Shown one piece after another: positions 11,453 to 20,047 of a stretch of DNA of 64,000 nucleotides. Made by a program: the position numbers and the translations under genes. Under the pieces are notes generated by a model. It ran no database searches. It worked only from the letters and a program-made list of their open reading frames with translations, and had not been told where the DNA came from. The stretch's first letter is position 1. The number at the start of each line of letters is the position of its first letter. This stretch comes from an uncultured Amylibacter sp. GTDB lineage: Bacteria > Pseudomonadota > Alphaproteobacteria > Rhodobacterales > Rhodobacteraceae. The DNA lies in assembly GCA_959347425.1 (NCBI GenBank), contig OY365741.1:1016501-1080500 (forward strand), given 5' to 3'.

Positions 11453-12832
11453 ATGCTACACCTCAATCCCATCCTACGTACGGACAGCTATAAAACCTCG
11501 CACTTTGCCCAATATCCAAAGGGCATGACTCACCTGTCCTCCTATATTGAACCACGCGGGGGGGCATTCAAATCGGCGGTCTTTTTCGGACTGCAAGCCT
11601 TTATCAAACAATACCTGCAAACCCCGATTTGCCACAATGATATTGACGAAGCGCAATCCTTATTAACCGCCCACGGAGTCCCGTTTAACCGTGCGGGCTG
11701 GACGCGGATTGTTGATAAATGGCACGGGTTTTTGCCCCTTGAAATAGAAGCAGTGCCAGAGGGTTTGGTGATGACCCCCAGCAATGTGCAGGTGCAAATC
11801 ACCAATACCGACCCCGAATTGGCGTGGCTGACCAGCTATGTTGAAACCGCGCTGTTGCGGGCGATTTGGTACCCCAGCACGGTTGCCAGCCAAAGCCGCG
11901 CTTTAAAGCAAATCATTTACGCGGGGTTGGTTAAATCCTCTGATAACCCGCGCGACCAATTGCCGTTTAAACTCCACGATTTTGGCGCGCGAGGGGCGAC
12001 TGGTTCTGAAACCGCGATGCTGGGCGGAATGGCGCATCTGGTGAATTTTAAAGGCACGGATACTCTGGAAGGTGTGTTTGGCGCGCGCCAATATTACGGT
12101 GCGGATATGGCTGGGATTTCCATCCCGGCAAGCGAGCATTCAACCATGACCACTTGGGGGCAGAATCAAGAAGAATCGGCCTATCGCAACCTATTGGAAC
12201 AATTCCCAAACGGGGCGGTGGCCTGTGTGTCCGATAGCTATGATATTTTTAACGCGGTGGAAAAAATCTGGGGTGGTGCGTTAAAATCCCTGATTGAAAA
12301 CCGCACGGGCACTTTAATTGTTCGCCCTGATAGCGGTGATGCGGTGGCGATGCCTTTGCAGGTAATTGAAATGCTGATGGCAAAGTTTGGCTATAAGACC
12401 AATCAAAAAGGCTATAAGGTTCTGCCCGATTTTATTCGCGTTATCCAAGGCGATGGGATGAATCAAATCACCATCACGCGGCTGATTGACCGCGCGATAG
12501 CCCGTGGGTTGTCGGTTGATAATTTCGCCATGGGGATGGGCGCGGGCTTGTTGCAGAATATCAACCGCGATACCATGAACTATGCGATGAAAGCCAACGC
12601 GGTTATGATTGACGGGGTGTGGCACGATGTTTTTAAAAACCCGATTACCGCGCCGGAAAAATCGTCCAAAAAGGGTCGCCTTGCGCTGGTGGAACGGGGC
12701 GGAGGCTTTGTCACTGTTGGCGAACGCGCGGTTAAGAAGGGCGAGCAAAATATCCTGCGTCCGGTCTATCGCAATGGCGAATTGCTGATTGATGAGGGTT
12801 TTGATACAATCAAAGCCCGCGCCGATATTTGA
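11453..12832 (+). CDS. nadV: Nicotinamide phosphoribosyltransferase (NadV/NAMPT type)
   Basis: Enzyme of 459 residues, close to the NAMPT family (about 460-490), converting nicotinamide and PRPP to NMN for NAD salvage. Family landmarks are the N-terminus ILRTDSYKTSHFAQYP and YIEPRGG. The active-site core has HDFGARGATGSETAMLGG (near residue 172), SIPASEHSTMTTWG (near residue 225), SDSYDIFNAVEKIWG and VRPDSGD. It is distinct in sequence from nicotinate phosphoribosyltransferase (PncB). This gene type is patchy in bacteria and also carried by phages and plasmids, but here its base use resembles its neighbours. It has an AAAGAG ribosome-binding site and stands alone, with no NMN adenylyltransferase adjacent. 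Confidence 0.92.
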   Translation: MLHLNPILRTDSYKTSHFAQYPKGMTHLSSYIEPRGGAFKSAVFFGLQAFIKQYLQTPICHNDIDEAQSLLTAHGVPFNRAGWTRIVDKWHGFLPLEIEAVPEGLVMTPSNVQVQITNTDPELAWLTSYVETALLRAIWYPSTVASQSRALKQIIYAGLVKSSDNPRDQLPFKLHDFGARGATGSETAMLGGMAHLVNFKGTDTLEGVFGARQYYGADMAGISIPASEHSTMTTWGQNQEESAYRNLLEQFPNGAVACVSDSYDIFNAVEKIWGGALKSLIENRTGTLIVRPDSGDAVAMPLQVIEMLMAKFGYKTNQKGYKVLPDFIRVIQGDGMNQITITRLIDRAIARGLSVDNFAMGMGAGLLQNINRDTMNYAMKANAVMIDGVWHDVFKNPITAPEKSSKKGRLALVERGGGFVTVGERAVKKGEQNILRPVYRNGELLIDEGFDTIKARADI

Positions 12833-12899
12833 TTTTTTTACATGCGCGTGGGCAGGATTTTATAGCAAGGCTAGGTTTTATGAATAAAAAGGAAAATCT

Positions 12900-13898
12900 A
12901 TGACACATAAAAATAAACCAGAACAAAACCCAGAACAAAAAAAATCTGGTTGGCATTATACCCCGCCAATTCCTCTGTCCATCTCACCGCTTTTCATCTG
13001 GCCTCTGCGGATAAAAGCGGCCGCCCAATGGCTCTGGCAATCGTGGTTTTTCATATCAGAGCGATTGATTATTTTGGCAATCGCTTGTGTCAGTTATTAC
13101 TGGTTTCACCCGACACTAGACCAGATGAAAACGCTGAATTTTGATTGGATAGCCATGATTTATCTGCGCAATCTGGTCTTGTTTTTCACCATCGCGGGTG
13201 GCTTGCATTTTTATCTGTATATCTGGCGCAAGCAAGGCGATACCCTGCGTTTTGATGCGCGCCCTTTGGTGAAATCTGGGCGGCAATTTGCCTTTAATGG
13301 ACAAGTGCGCGACAATATGTTTTGGTCGTTGGCCAGTGGTGTTTCGGTTTGGAGCCTGTATGAAATCGGCATCTCCTATTTGCTGGCGAACGGCTGGATA
13401 CCCTATATCGGCTGGGGCAATCATCCGATTTTGTTTGTGCTTTATTTCGCCTTTATTCCGCTTTGGGAGAGTTTTTACTTCTACTGGATTCACCGCATGT
13501 TACACTGGCCGCCGCTATATCGGCGGTTTCATAGCGTGCATCATCGCAATGTCAATGTGGGGCCGTGGTCGGGCCTATCAATGCATCCGATAGAGCATAT
13601 TATTTACCTTGGCGGGGTGCTGATACACGGGCTTATCGGGGCGCATCCGTTGCATATTATTTACCATCTGCATTATTATACGCTGAGTGCCGCCAGCACC
13701 CATTCAGGGTTTGAGGGTTTGGTGGTGAAAGATAAAAACCGTCTTAATCTTGGCACCTTTCATCATCAAATGCATCATCGCTATTTTGAATGTAATTATG
13801 GCAGTTTGGAAATCCCTTGGGATGTTGTGTTTGGCTCTTTCCACGATGGCACACCCGCCGCGCATAAGAAAATGAAAGCACGGCAAAAGGGGGAATAG
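12900..13898 (+). CDS. Membrane fatty acid hydroxylase / sterol desaturase family protein
   Basis: Di-iron membrane oxygenase of 332 residues with several hydrophobic spans between about residues 35 and 260. The eight-histidine pattern is visible as HRMLH near residue 198, HSVHHRNVN near residue 213, a further His pair HPIEH/HYYT in the next span, and HHQMHHRYFECNYG near residue 285. The family includes sterol C-5 desaturases and fatty acid hydroxylases; the substrate cannot be told. It starts after a clear AAGGAAAA ribosome-binding site. The N-terminal 25 residues are polar (Lys/Gln rich) and likely cytoplasmic. Confidence 0.88.
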   Translation: MTHKNKPEQNPEQKKSGWHYTPPIPLSISPLFIWPLRIKAAAQWLWQSWFFISERLIILAIACVSYYWFHPTLDQMKTLNFDWIAMIYLRNLVLFFTIAGGLHFYLYIWRKQGDTLRFDARPLVKSGRQFAFNGQVRDNMFWSLASGVSVWSLYEIGISYLLANGWIPYIGWGNHPILFVLYFAFIPLWESFYFYWIHRMLHWPPLYRRFHSVHHRNVNVGPWSGLSMHPIEHIIYLGGVLIHGLIGAHPLHIIYHLHYYTLSAASTHSGFEGLVVKDKNRLNLGTFHHQMHHRYFECNYGSLEIPWDVVFGSFHDGTPAAHKKMKARQKGE

Positions 13899-13911
13899 GG
13901 TTTTTACGCGG

Positions 13912-14367
13912 TTAATGACAGGATTTGCCCAAGGCTTTTAGTCGCCAATAATTATACGGCAAAGGCGCGATAAACCCCGCCGTCAGCATAAACGGCAGCA
14001 CCCACCAAGTCAATTTCGCCCCGCCAGTCATGATAAAATCGGTCAGGTTCATTGCGGTTTCCATCCCAACCATGGAAATCAGCGACATGCCAATCGCCGT
14101 TTTAAACGCCAATTTTAACGTCATTTGCCGTGCCAATATAACCGTTTCCAACGCGATAGAGGTCAGCAACCCGTTGATAATCGCTAAGGTCATAATTGCC
14201 AAAACTGGCCAAGCAATCCCGCTAAATTGAAAAAACGCAATCGTGCCAAAATCGCCGATAGAGCAACCCAGCAAGCACCAACTGGTGTTCGTCGCCGCCC
14301 GTCTCCACGTCGGCAAACAGTGCCAATTTAGCCCCGATATTGGGCTGAAAAAAGATGAAATCGTCAT
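13912..14367 (-). CDS. DUF4396-like small membrane protein
   Basis: Predicted inner-membrane protein of 151 residues with three or four hydrophobic segments. After a short N-terminus it has TNTSWCLLGCSIGDFGTIA near residue 27, a Cys-x3-Cys-containing entry to the first helix. Later it has MVGMETAMNLTDF, which is Met-rich, and a final LPFMLTAGFIAPLPYNYWRL. This pattern recalls DUF4396 proteins, which often occur with copper-handling genes, but no such neighbours are present here, so the metal link is only inference. The start has an AAAGGAAAA ribosome-binding site. Convergent with the hydroxylase gene. Confidence 0.6.
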   Translation of the reverse strand: MTISSFFSPISGLNWHCLPTWRRAATNTSWCLLGCSIGDFGTIAFFQFSGIAWPVLAIMTLAIINGLLTSIALETVILARQMTLKLAFKTAIGMSLISMVGMETAMNLTDFIMTGGAKLTWWVLPFMLTAGFIAPLPYNYWRLKALGKSCH

Positions 14368-14448
14368 TTGTAATGTTTTCCTTTATCTGTTATGTAAAGG
14401 ATAGTGCCGCGAAAATCAAGGCATAACTTAAACAAAAGGAAACTCCAG

Positions 14449-14775
14449 ATGGCGAAATTTTTATTTATATATCACGGGGGGAAACGCCCCGAAACACCAG
14501 AGGCTGGCAAAGATATGATGGCGCGGTGGCAGGCGTGGATGCGCGATACTGCCAATAACTTTGTTGATATGGGTGCGCCGCTTGGCATGTCCAAAACCGT
14601 GATGAAAAGCGGGGTTGCCGATAATGGCGGCTCGAACCCAGCGGGCGGTTATTCGGTGATAGAGGCGGAGGACATGACCGCAGCCCTTGCCGTGGCGCAG
14701 GCTTGTCCGCTGATTGCCGATGATGGCTCGGTCGAGGTGGCAGAGTTCCATAGTATGAGCATGGATGGGTCGTAA
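14449..14775 (+). CDS. YCII-related domain protein
   Basis: Small soluble protein of 108 residues from the ATG at 14449, which has an AAGGAA ribosome-binding site; the frame is open 45 bases further upstream without support. MAKFLFIYHGG at the N-terminus, a helix with MMARWQAWM, GAPLG near residue 41 and the final AQACPLIADDGSVEVAEFHSM match the dimeric ferredoxin-like YCII/DGPF fold. Function unknown; some relatives bind sigma factors or act on small ring compounds. It stands alone between two unrelated genes. Confidence 0.7.
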   Translation: MAKFLFIYHGGKRPETPEAGKDMMARWQAWMRDTANNFVDMGAPLGMSKTVMKSGVADNGGSNPAGGYSVIEAEDMTAALAVAQACPLIADDGSVEVAEFHSMSMDGS

Positions 14776-15005
14776 AATAAAACAATAATGCCGACCAGCT
14801 CCACGCGAGGGCGGGGTCTTTTGTGCGTAGCCCTGCTCTATGAGCAGGACATGCCAAAAGCCCGATCTATGCTTGGCAAAGCCTAAATAAATTTATAGAA
14901 AACCTATCGTCTTGCACATCGGGCTTTTGCGCCCGTACCCCGTATTCACCCTATCTAACCACAACCGCCCTCTTTAATGTGGGTACAGCAAGCAAAAGCC
15001 CCCGC
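14776..15005. repeat. Hairpin-bearing dispersed repeat, copy 1 (core 14816-14893)
   Basis: The non-coding gap contains a core at 14816-14893 that is repeated at 41700-41775. The first 17 and last 43 bases are identical between copies. Between them the copies carry different but equally self-complementary hairpins (CCTGCT/AGCAGG here, CCCAC/GTGGG there). Outside the hairpin TTTTG…CAAAA with internal GCGT/ATGC pairing extends the stem. In this copy CAAAAGCCCGAT (14855-14866) also has a perfect inverted match ATCGGGCTTTTG at 14918-14929. The segment is preceded by CCGACCAG at 14791-14798. No protein-coding frame is credible. Confidence 0.65.
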
Positions 15006-15746
15006 CTACTGGTCGTAATCAGACGATTCGCTATCCAAAATCGCCTTTAATTCTTTCAAATGTTTATCGGCGCCCTCAGGATACTCTTCAATCTCTTGCG
15101 CGGTTTTGGCGGCAATCTCATCGCTCAGCACACGCAAGGGTTGCCCGGTTTGCAACGCCAAAATATAGGTCTTGGCGGCGCGTTCAAAATAATACATCCG
15201 ATTAAAAGTATCCGCGACACTATCGCCAATCACCATCACACCGTGGTTGCCCATGACCATAACCTTATGGCGCGGGTCGGCGAATAACTGGGCGCACCGC
15301 AGACCTTCCTCCTCAAACGCTAGCCCGCCGTACTGCTCATCAATCACCACACGGTCATAAAAAATCGCCGAGTTCTGGTCAATCGATGGCAAACGGCTAT
15401 CGGTCAAACTGGCCAAAACCGTGGCATAAACGGAATGGACATGCATCACGCACCGCGCGTGCGGGCAGAGCCGATGTACCGCCCCATGCAGGCCCCAAGC
15501 CGTGGGATCGGGCGCGTTCGGCGTGTTTAATGTGTTGCTATCATTGGCATCCAACAGCAATAAATCGGAGGCTTTAATCCGCGAAAAATGCACCTGATTC
15601 GGGTTCATTAAAAACTGCGTGCCCGCGTCATTGACGGCAAGGGAAAAATGATTGGAAACGGCTTCGTGTAAATCCAGCCGTGCCGTCCAGCGAAAGGCGG
15701 CGGCCAAATCAACACGCAGGGGATAGTGGTTTAGGTTCGGTTTCAT
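15006..15746 (-). CDS. Class II aldolase/adducin family protein
   Basis: Zinc-dependent class II aldolase fold of about 246 residues. Zn ligands are HVHS near residue 98 (MHVHSVYATVLASL) and GNHGVMV near residue 168. The N-terminal NHFSLAV (SxHxSLR-like) region and the F-E-EEGLRCAQLF stretch fit the family, which includes fuculose-phosphate aldolase, AraD and several proteins of unknown substrate. Two in-frame ATGs are 6 bp apart; the second (15746) is at normal distance from the AAAAGGAA ribosome-binding site, so it is preferred. Its stop codon and last codons overlap the outer edge of the neighbouring repeat element. Confidence 0.85.
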   Translation of the reverse strand: MKPNLNHYPLRVDLAAAFRWTARLDLHEAVSNHFSLAVNDAGTQFLMNPNQVHFSRIKASDLLLLDANDSNTLNTPNAPDPTAWGLHGAVHRLCPHARCVMHVHSVYATVLASLTDSRLPSIDQNSAIFYDRVVIDEQYGGLAFEEEGLRCAQLFADPRHKVMVMGNHGVMVIGDSVADTFNRMYYFERAAKTYILALQTGQPLRVLSDEIAAKTAQEIEEYPEGADKHLKELKAILDSESSDYDQ

Positions 15747-15894
15747 TTTCATTTCCTTTTATTAGAGGTTGGTTTATCCTGATTAAAGCATAAAGAGCAG
15801 GTATGTTTTGGATATTAGAACATTTAACGCGGTTTGCAAGCCCTTTTTTTTCAAATGGCAAAAATAATTCATAATTTACCATTCATACCTAAAC

Positions 15895-15923
15895 TTGACA
15901 CATCCGTTAAAAAATACTAAATT
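15895..15923 (+). promoter_or_regulatory. Candidate sigma-70 promoter for the penicillin-binding protein gene
   Basis: A perfect TTGACA (15895-15900) and TAAATT (15918-15923) are spaced by 17 bases, about 50 bases upstream of the GTG start of the PBP gene. Confidence 0.5.
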
Positions 15924-15972
15924 CCCCCCACGCCTGCACAAAAACTAAAAACAAAAACGCAAAGCAATCCCC

Positions 15973-18000
15973 GTGTCCCCCCCCTCCAAAAAAAATCCAC
16001 CAAACCGCCCGAAACCACGCCCAAAAAAACGCGGGTTGCTCTACCGATTTTTTTATCCACTGCGCCGTGCGATACGTTGGCTATTCTGGCGGTTGTTCGC
16101 CGTCTTTTGCCTCGGGTTATCGCTGGCGACTGGCTATTATTATTCCACCCTACCGCCCGCGGCTACACTGATGGATGATAGGCAAAAAGGCTCTGTCACT
16201 CTGCTGGATAAGGACGGGCAGGTTTTCGCGTGGCGAGGCGATCAATTCGGCGGGCTGGTCTTTGCCGACACGGTATCCCCGCATCTTTTGGACGCGATTT
16301 TGGCGACCGAGGATAAACGGTTCTACCGCCATTTTGGCTTATCGCTACGCGGTATTCTTGGCGCGATGCGCACCAATCTGTTTGAAGGACGCAGTGCTTT
16401 GGCAGGTCACGGCGGTTCCACCATTACCCAGCAGGTTGCTAAGGATGCGTTTTTCGCCGACCTACCCAGTAAAGAGCGCAAAATCAAAGAAATCCCAATG
16501 TCGCTGGCGATGGAGATAAAATACTCAAAACGTGATATTTTATCGATGTATTTGAACCGCCCGTATTTGGGCGCGGGCAGCAATGGGTTTGAAGCCGCCG
16601 CCCAACGGTATTTTGGCAAATCGGCGCGGGATGTGGATATTGCCGAATCGGCTATGCTGGCGGGGTTGCTGAAAGCACCCTCTGCCAATGCGCCGACGAA
16701 CAATTTGCAACGTTCGGTTAATCGGGCGAATTTAGTCGTGGGTTTAATGCAACGACAGGGGCGGATTACTGATGAAGAGGCCGATTTTGCCCGCGCCAAT
16801 CCAGCCGCCTTATCCACCGCCGCCAAGGAAAAGGCGGGCGGATATTTCGCCGATTGGGTGATGGAAATTGCCCCCGATTTTATCATAAAAAACACGACCG
16901 AGGATATTATTATCCACTCCACCTTTGATCCGTTTGTGCAAAAAGCGGCGGAAGAGGCTTTGCAGTTCGTGTTTGATACCAAAGTGTCAAAGCAATCCCG
17001 CGCCCAAGCGGCGATTGTGGTGATGTCGCCCGATGGTTCTGTCCGTGCGATGGTTGGCGGGCGTGATACGAACCAGCAAGGCACGTTTAATCGGGCGACC
17101 CAAGCGTTGCGCCAAACTGGGTCTTCCTTTAAACCGTTTATTTACGCCAGCGCGATGACACAGGGCTATCTGCCCAATGATATTGTTTTGGACGCGCCGA
17201 TTACTTTGCAGGTTGCGGGGTCGGGCGCGTGGTCTCCGCAGAATTATAAGAAGGGCGAATATCTGGGGCGGATTAGCCTGACCCAAGCCTTGGCGGAATC
17301 CATCAATACCTCTGCCGTGCGGGTTGCGGAGAAAATCGGGCGGGTGCGGGTGCGCGCGCTTGCCCGTGATTTTGGCATTACCCGTAAATTGGCGGAGGGG
17401 CCGGCGCTGGCTCTGGGGGTTTCGGAATCCACTTTGATAGAGATGACCGGGGCTTATGGTGGTATAGCCACGGGTGGTGTGGCAGTGAAACCCTACGCGA
17501 TTAATAACCTGACAATCCAAGGCGAGCCCGCGGCGTTATTGGGCAAAACTGGCGGATTGGGGGCGCGAGTGATAGAGCCCGCGGCGGCGGCGGATTTGAT
17601 TTATATGCTGACCCAAGTGATTGAAACTGGCACAGGCACGCGGGCGATTTTGCCCGATGGTCGCGCGATTGCTGGCAAAACGGGGACAACCCAAGGGGCG
17701 CGGGATGCGTGGTTTATTGGGTTTAGCGCGGATTATATTACCGGAGTTTGGATGGGTTATGATGACAATGCGCGGCTGGCGAATGTCACGGGCGGGTCTT
17801 TACCCGCCGATATTTGGCGCGAGACGATGGTGCGGATTCACGCAGACTTGCCGTTGCGTGCGTTGTTTGCTGATAAGGGTGCGCCTGTGCGTGGGTTGGC
17901 TCGGCGCAAGCAGCGGGTGATAGGCGATGGCGGGGCGGATGAGGATAAAAAGGCACGGACGATTTTGGATCAGATTTTGGATAGCTTTTCTAATAAATAA
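15973..18000 (+). CDS. Class A penicillin-binding protein (transglycosylase–transpeptidase, PBP1 type)
   Basis: Bifunctional peptidoglycan synthase of 675 residues. A basic, proline-rich cytoplasmic N-terminus is followed by one membrane anchor near residues 38-58. The GT51 transglycosylase domain has EDKRFYRHFG (near residue 113), GGSTITQQVAKD and KRDILSMYLN. The transpeptidase domain has the active serine in TGSSFKPF (SxxK, near residue 382), SINTSAVR (SxN) and GKTGTTQGARDAWFIGF (KTG, near residue 568). GTG is the only usable start, since the next Met lies beyond the membrane anchor; a TTGACA promoter precedes it. The gene ends exactly where a heptad array begins. Confidence 0.92.
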   Translation: MSPPSKKNPPNRPKPRPKKRGLLYRFFYPLRRAIRWLFWRLFAVFCLGLSLATGYYYSTLPPAATLMDDRQKGSVTLLDKDGQVFAWRGDQFGGLVFADTVSPHLLDAILATEDKRFYRHFGLSLRGILGAMRTNLFEGRSALAGHGGSTITQQVAKDAFFADLPSKERKIKEIPMSLAMEIKYSKRDILSMYLNRPYLGAGSNGFEAAAQRYFGKSARDVDIAESAMLAGLLKAPSANAPTNNLQRSVNRANLVVGLMQRQGRITDEEADFARANPAALSTAAKEKAGGYFADWVMEIAPDFIIKNTTEDIIIHSTFDPFVQKAAEEALQFVFDTKVSKQSRAQAAIVVMSPDGSVRAMVGGRDTNQQGTFNRATQALRQTGSSFKPFIYASAMTQGYLPNDIVLDAPITLQVAGSGAWSPQNYKKGEYLGRISLTQALAESINTSAVRVAEKIGRVRVRALARDFGITRKLAEGPALALGVSESTLIEMTGAYGGIATGGVAVKPYAINNLTIQGEPAALLGKTGGLGARVIEPAAAADLIYMLTQVIETGTGTRAILPDGRAIAGKTGTTQGARDAWFIGFSADYITGVWMGYDDNARLANVTGGSLPADIWRETMVRIHADLPLRALFADKGAPVRGLARRKQRVIGDGGADEDKKARTILDQILDSFSNK

Positions 18001-18050
18001 CGATTAACGATTAACGATTAGTGATTAGTGATTAATGATTAATGATTAAT
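18001..18050. repeat. Heptad array, left bracket of the retron
   Basis: About seven units of the degenerate heptamer CGATTAA/TGATTAG/TGATTAA in the forward orientation begin directly after the TAA of the PBP gene. The complementary array stands at 20012-20047 on the other side of the retron. Confidence 0.8.
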
Positions 18051-18104
18051 TTTTAGTATATCTTTTACTTGTATTGTAAATAATTTTTTGCTATTGGTGT
18101 AATC

Positions 18105-18249
18105 GCTTACGGGCAGACTTCTTGTTGAGCATTCTCGACAAATGGCAAAACGGCAAGCAAAGGTGCTTTTCGTTTGATGTTTATTAGCTTTATAGTATGA
18201 CATGTGTCGTTTTAACATATTGTCATATCGCATACGAGTGCCCGTAAGC
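18105..18249 (+). ncRNA. Retron msr-msd non-coding RNA
   Basis: The segment is bounded by an 11-bp perfect inverted repeat, GCTTACGGGCA (18105-18115, a1) and TGCCCGTAAGC (18239-18249, a2), the pairing that primes retron reverse transcription. After a1 comes GGCAGACTT and an msr hairpin TTGTTGAG-CATT-CTCGACAA, then ATGGC-AAAAC-GGC. The distal part carries an msd-type stem TATGACA (18196-18202) / TGTCATA (18221-18227). The order and several short motifs resemble the Ec67 retron RNA as I recall it. a2 ends 22 bases before the RT start codon, the expected arrangement. The exact branching G, the msd start and the cDNA ends are not determined. Confidence 0.85.
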
Positions 18250-18271
18250 ACTTAAACATAGAGAACGAGCC

Positions 18272-20008
18272 TTGACTAAACTGATAAAATTAAAAGAAGC
18301 AAAAAATCTTAGTGAATTAGCAGGGTTGCTTGACTCTGAACCTAAGATTGTTAGCTATATTTTATATAAAATAGATAATGACAAGAAATACAAAAGATTT
18401 TCAGTGGCTAAAAAAAATGGTGGGGAAAGGATAATCCATGCTCCCCAGAGGTCTCTTTTACTTCTTCAAAAAAAATTAGCAAAGATACTTTATGAATGTG
18501 TGGAAGAACACAAAAAAGATAATCCTCGTTTCTGGTTTGCCTCGCATGGATTTCAAAAAAAACGAACAATCGTATCTAATGCACATGTACATAGGCGCAG
18601 GCGTTTTGTTTTTAATCTTGATTTGGAAGATTTTTTTGGCACGATTAACTTTGGGCGTGTTCGTGGTTTTTTTATAAATGATAGGATGTTTAAATTGAAC
18701 GAAGATGTGGCAACGGTGATTGCCCAAATCGCTTGTCATGAAAACAAATTACCGCAGGGAAGCCCTTGCTCGCCGATTATTTCCAATCTTATTGGCAATA
18801 TATTGGATTCGCGTTTGTTGGCTTTGGCACGGGATACGCAATGCACCTATACCCGCTATGCTGATGATTTGACATTTTCAATAAATAAGGGTCTTTTTCC
18901 ACCTGATATTGCTGTAGAAGTGCCTGGTGGGCAATGGGTTGTGGGCGAAAAACTACACAAAACAATAAAAGAAACAGGTTTTACAATCAATGCAGGCAAA
19001 ACCCGCATGTCATTAAGACAATCACGCCAAACGGTAACAGGGCTTGTTGTCAATAAAAAAGTGAATATCAAAAGAGAGTATTATCTAAGTGTGCGGGCAA
19101 TGTGTTATTCACTTTTTAATTATGGATATTATCACAAACCTTATAATAAAAATAAAGAAATACTTAATTTAGAACCTTTAGAAGGCACGCTGTCGCATAT
19201 TTACTTTGTTAAAGATCGGCGCGATCGAAATCATAGAATAAACAAAGAGCTTGCAGAAGTAGGCGAATTTCATCTGCCACGCGGAACCAAAAAACTTTAT
19301 AAAAAATTTCTTTTCTATAAATATTTTGTTATTCCCAATATTCCTCTAATCATTACAGAAGGTTCTACTGATATAGCCTATCTTAGGTGTGCTATTGGTA
19401 TGCTTGCCAGTAATTTTCCATCTCTAGCAAGCAAACAAAATGGTGAATCTGGGCTAGGAGTAAAGTTTCTTAAATCATCTAAAACAATACATGATATTAT
19501 GTATCTTGTTAATGGCGTAGCAGGGCAAACAAGCCTAGTAAAGAGTTACGAAGAAGACTTAAAAAAATATAAGCGTATTTCAAAAATAAAGCACCCCGTT
19601 ATTATTGTTTGTGATAATGACAAAGGGGTAAAAAGCTTGCTTGCGGCTGCTAGTAAAGTTGCCAGTAAAACCGCTAGTGATGCTGCTGGTGAAAAAATTA
19701 AAATTACAATAAATACAGCCAGCAAAGAAGATTTTTATAAATTATTTGAAAACTTATATTTGGTAAAAACCCCTGATATTAAAAATCAAGGAAAAGTAAT
19801 TGAAGACTTGTTTTCTAAAAAATTGTTAGACACTAAATTAAACGGTAAATCTTTTAACTACAAAACTGCAGTTAATAAAAATACTCATTATGATAAAAAC
19901 GATTTTGCACAAAAAGTTGTATTAAAGGCGAAAGATCCAGATGATTTTAAAAAATTCATACCTTTACTAGAACGCATTCAAGCCGTGATAGACGACCATA
20001 ACCCCTAA
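18272..20008 (+). CDS. Retron reverse transcriptase fused to a TOPRIM domain (Ec67-like)
   Basis: Protein of 578 residues that starts at a TTG. No ATG is available in frame for about 250 codons, and the reading TKLIKLKEAKNLSELA lines up with Ec67-type RT N-termini. The RT domain has the retron-specific NAHVH (NAxxH, near residue 107), NLDLEDFF near 114, LPQGSPCSPIISN near 162, the catalytic YADD near 195 and TVTGLVV (VTG) near 253. The C-terminal region has IITEGSTDIAYLR near residue 358 (TOPRIM Glu) and IIVCDNDKG near 445 (TOPRIM DxD), then FENLYLV and IEDLFSKKLLD as in Ec67. In such retrons the TOPRIM part is the toxic effector held in check by the RT–msDNA complex, giving abortive phage defence. 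The coding sequence is clearly more AT-rich than its neighbours and is bracketed by inverted heptad arrays, which suggests acquisition. Confidence 0.95.
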   Translation: MTKLIKLKEAKNLSELAGLLDSEPKIVSYILYKIDNDKKYKRFSVAKKNGGERIIHAPQRSLLLLQKKLAKILYECVEEHKKDNPRFWFASHGFQKKRTIVSNAHVHRRRRFVFNLDLEDFFGTINFGRVRGFFINDRMFKLNEDVATVIAQIACHENKLPQGSPCSPIISNLIGNILDSRLLALARDTQCTYTRYADDLTFSINKGLFPPDIAVEVPGGQWVVGEKLHKTIKETGFTINAGKTRMSLRQSRQTVTGLVVNKKVNIKREYYLSVRAMCYSLFNYGYYHKPYNKNKEILNLEPLEGTLSHIYFVKDRRDRNHRINKELAEVGEFHLPRGTKKLYKKFLFYKYFVIPNIPLIITEGSTDIAYLRCAIGMLASNFPSLASKQNGESGLGVKFLKSSKTIHDIMYLVNGVAGQTSLVKSYEEDLKKYKRISKIKHPVIIVCDNDKGVKSLLAAASKVASKTASDAAGEKIKITINTASKEDFYKLFENLYLVKTPDIKNQGKVIEDLFSKKLLDTKLNGKSFNYKTAVNKNTHYDKNDFAQKVVLKAKDPDDFKKFIPLLERIQAVIDDHNP

Positions 20009-20011
20009 AAA

Positions 20012-20047
20012 TAATTCATTAATCACTAATCACTAATCATTAATCGT
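20012..20047. repeat. Heptad array, right bracket of the retron
   Basis: Units of ATTAATC/ACTAATC are the complement of the left-bracket array. It begins 3 bases after the RT stop and ends at the stop codon of mlaC on the opposite strand. Confidence 0.8.

Noticed and set aside
18039..18251. 70-residue minus-strand open frame upstream of the RT
   Set aside because: It covers the heptad array and the retron RNA, and its sequence is explained by the msr-msd structure.
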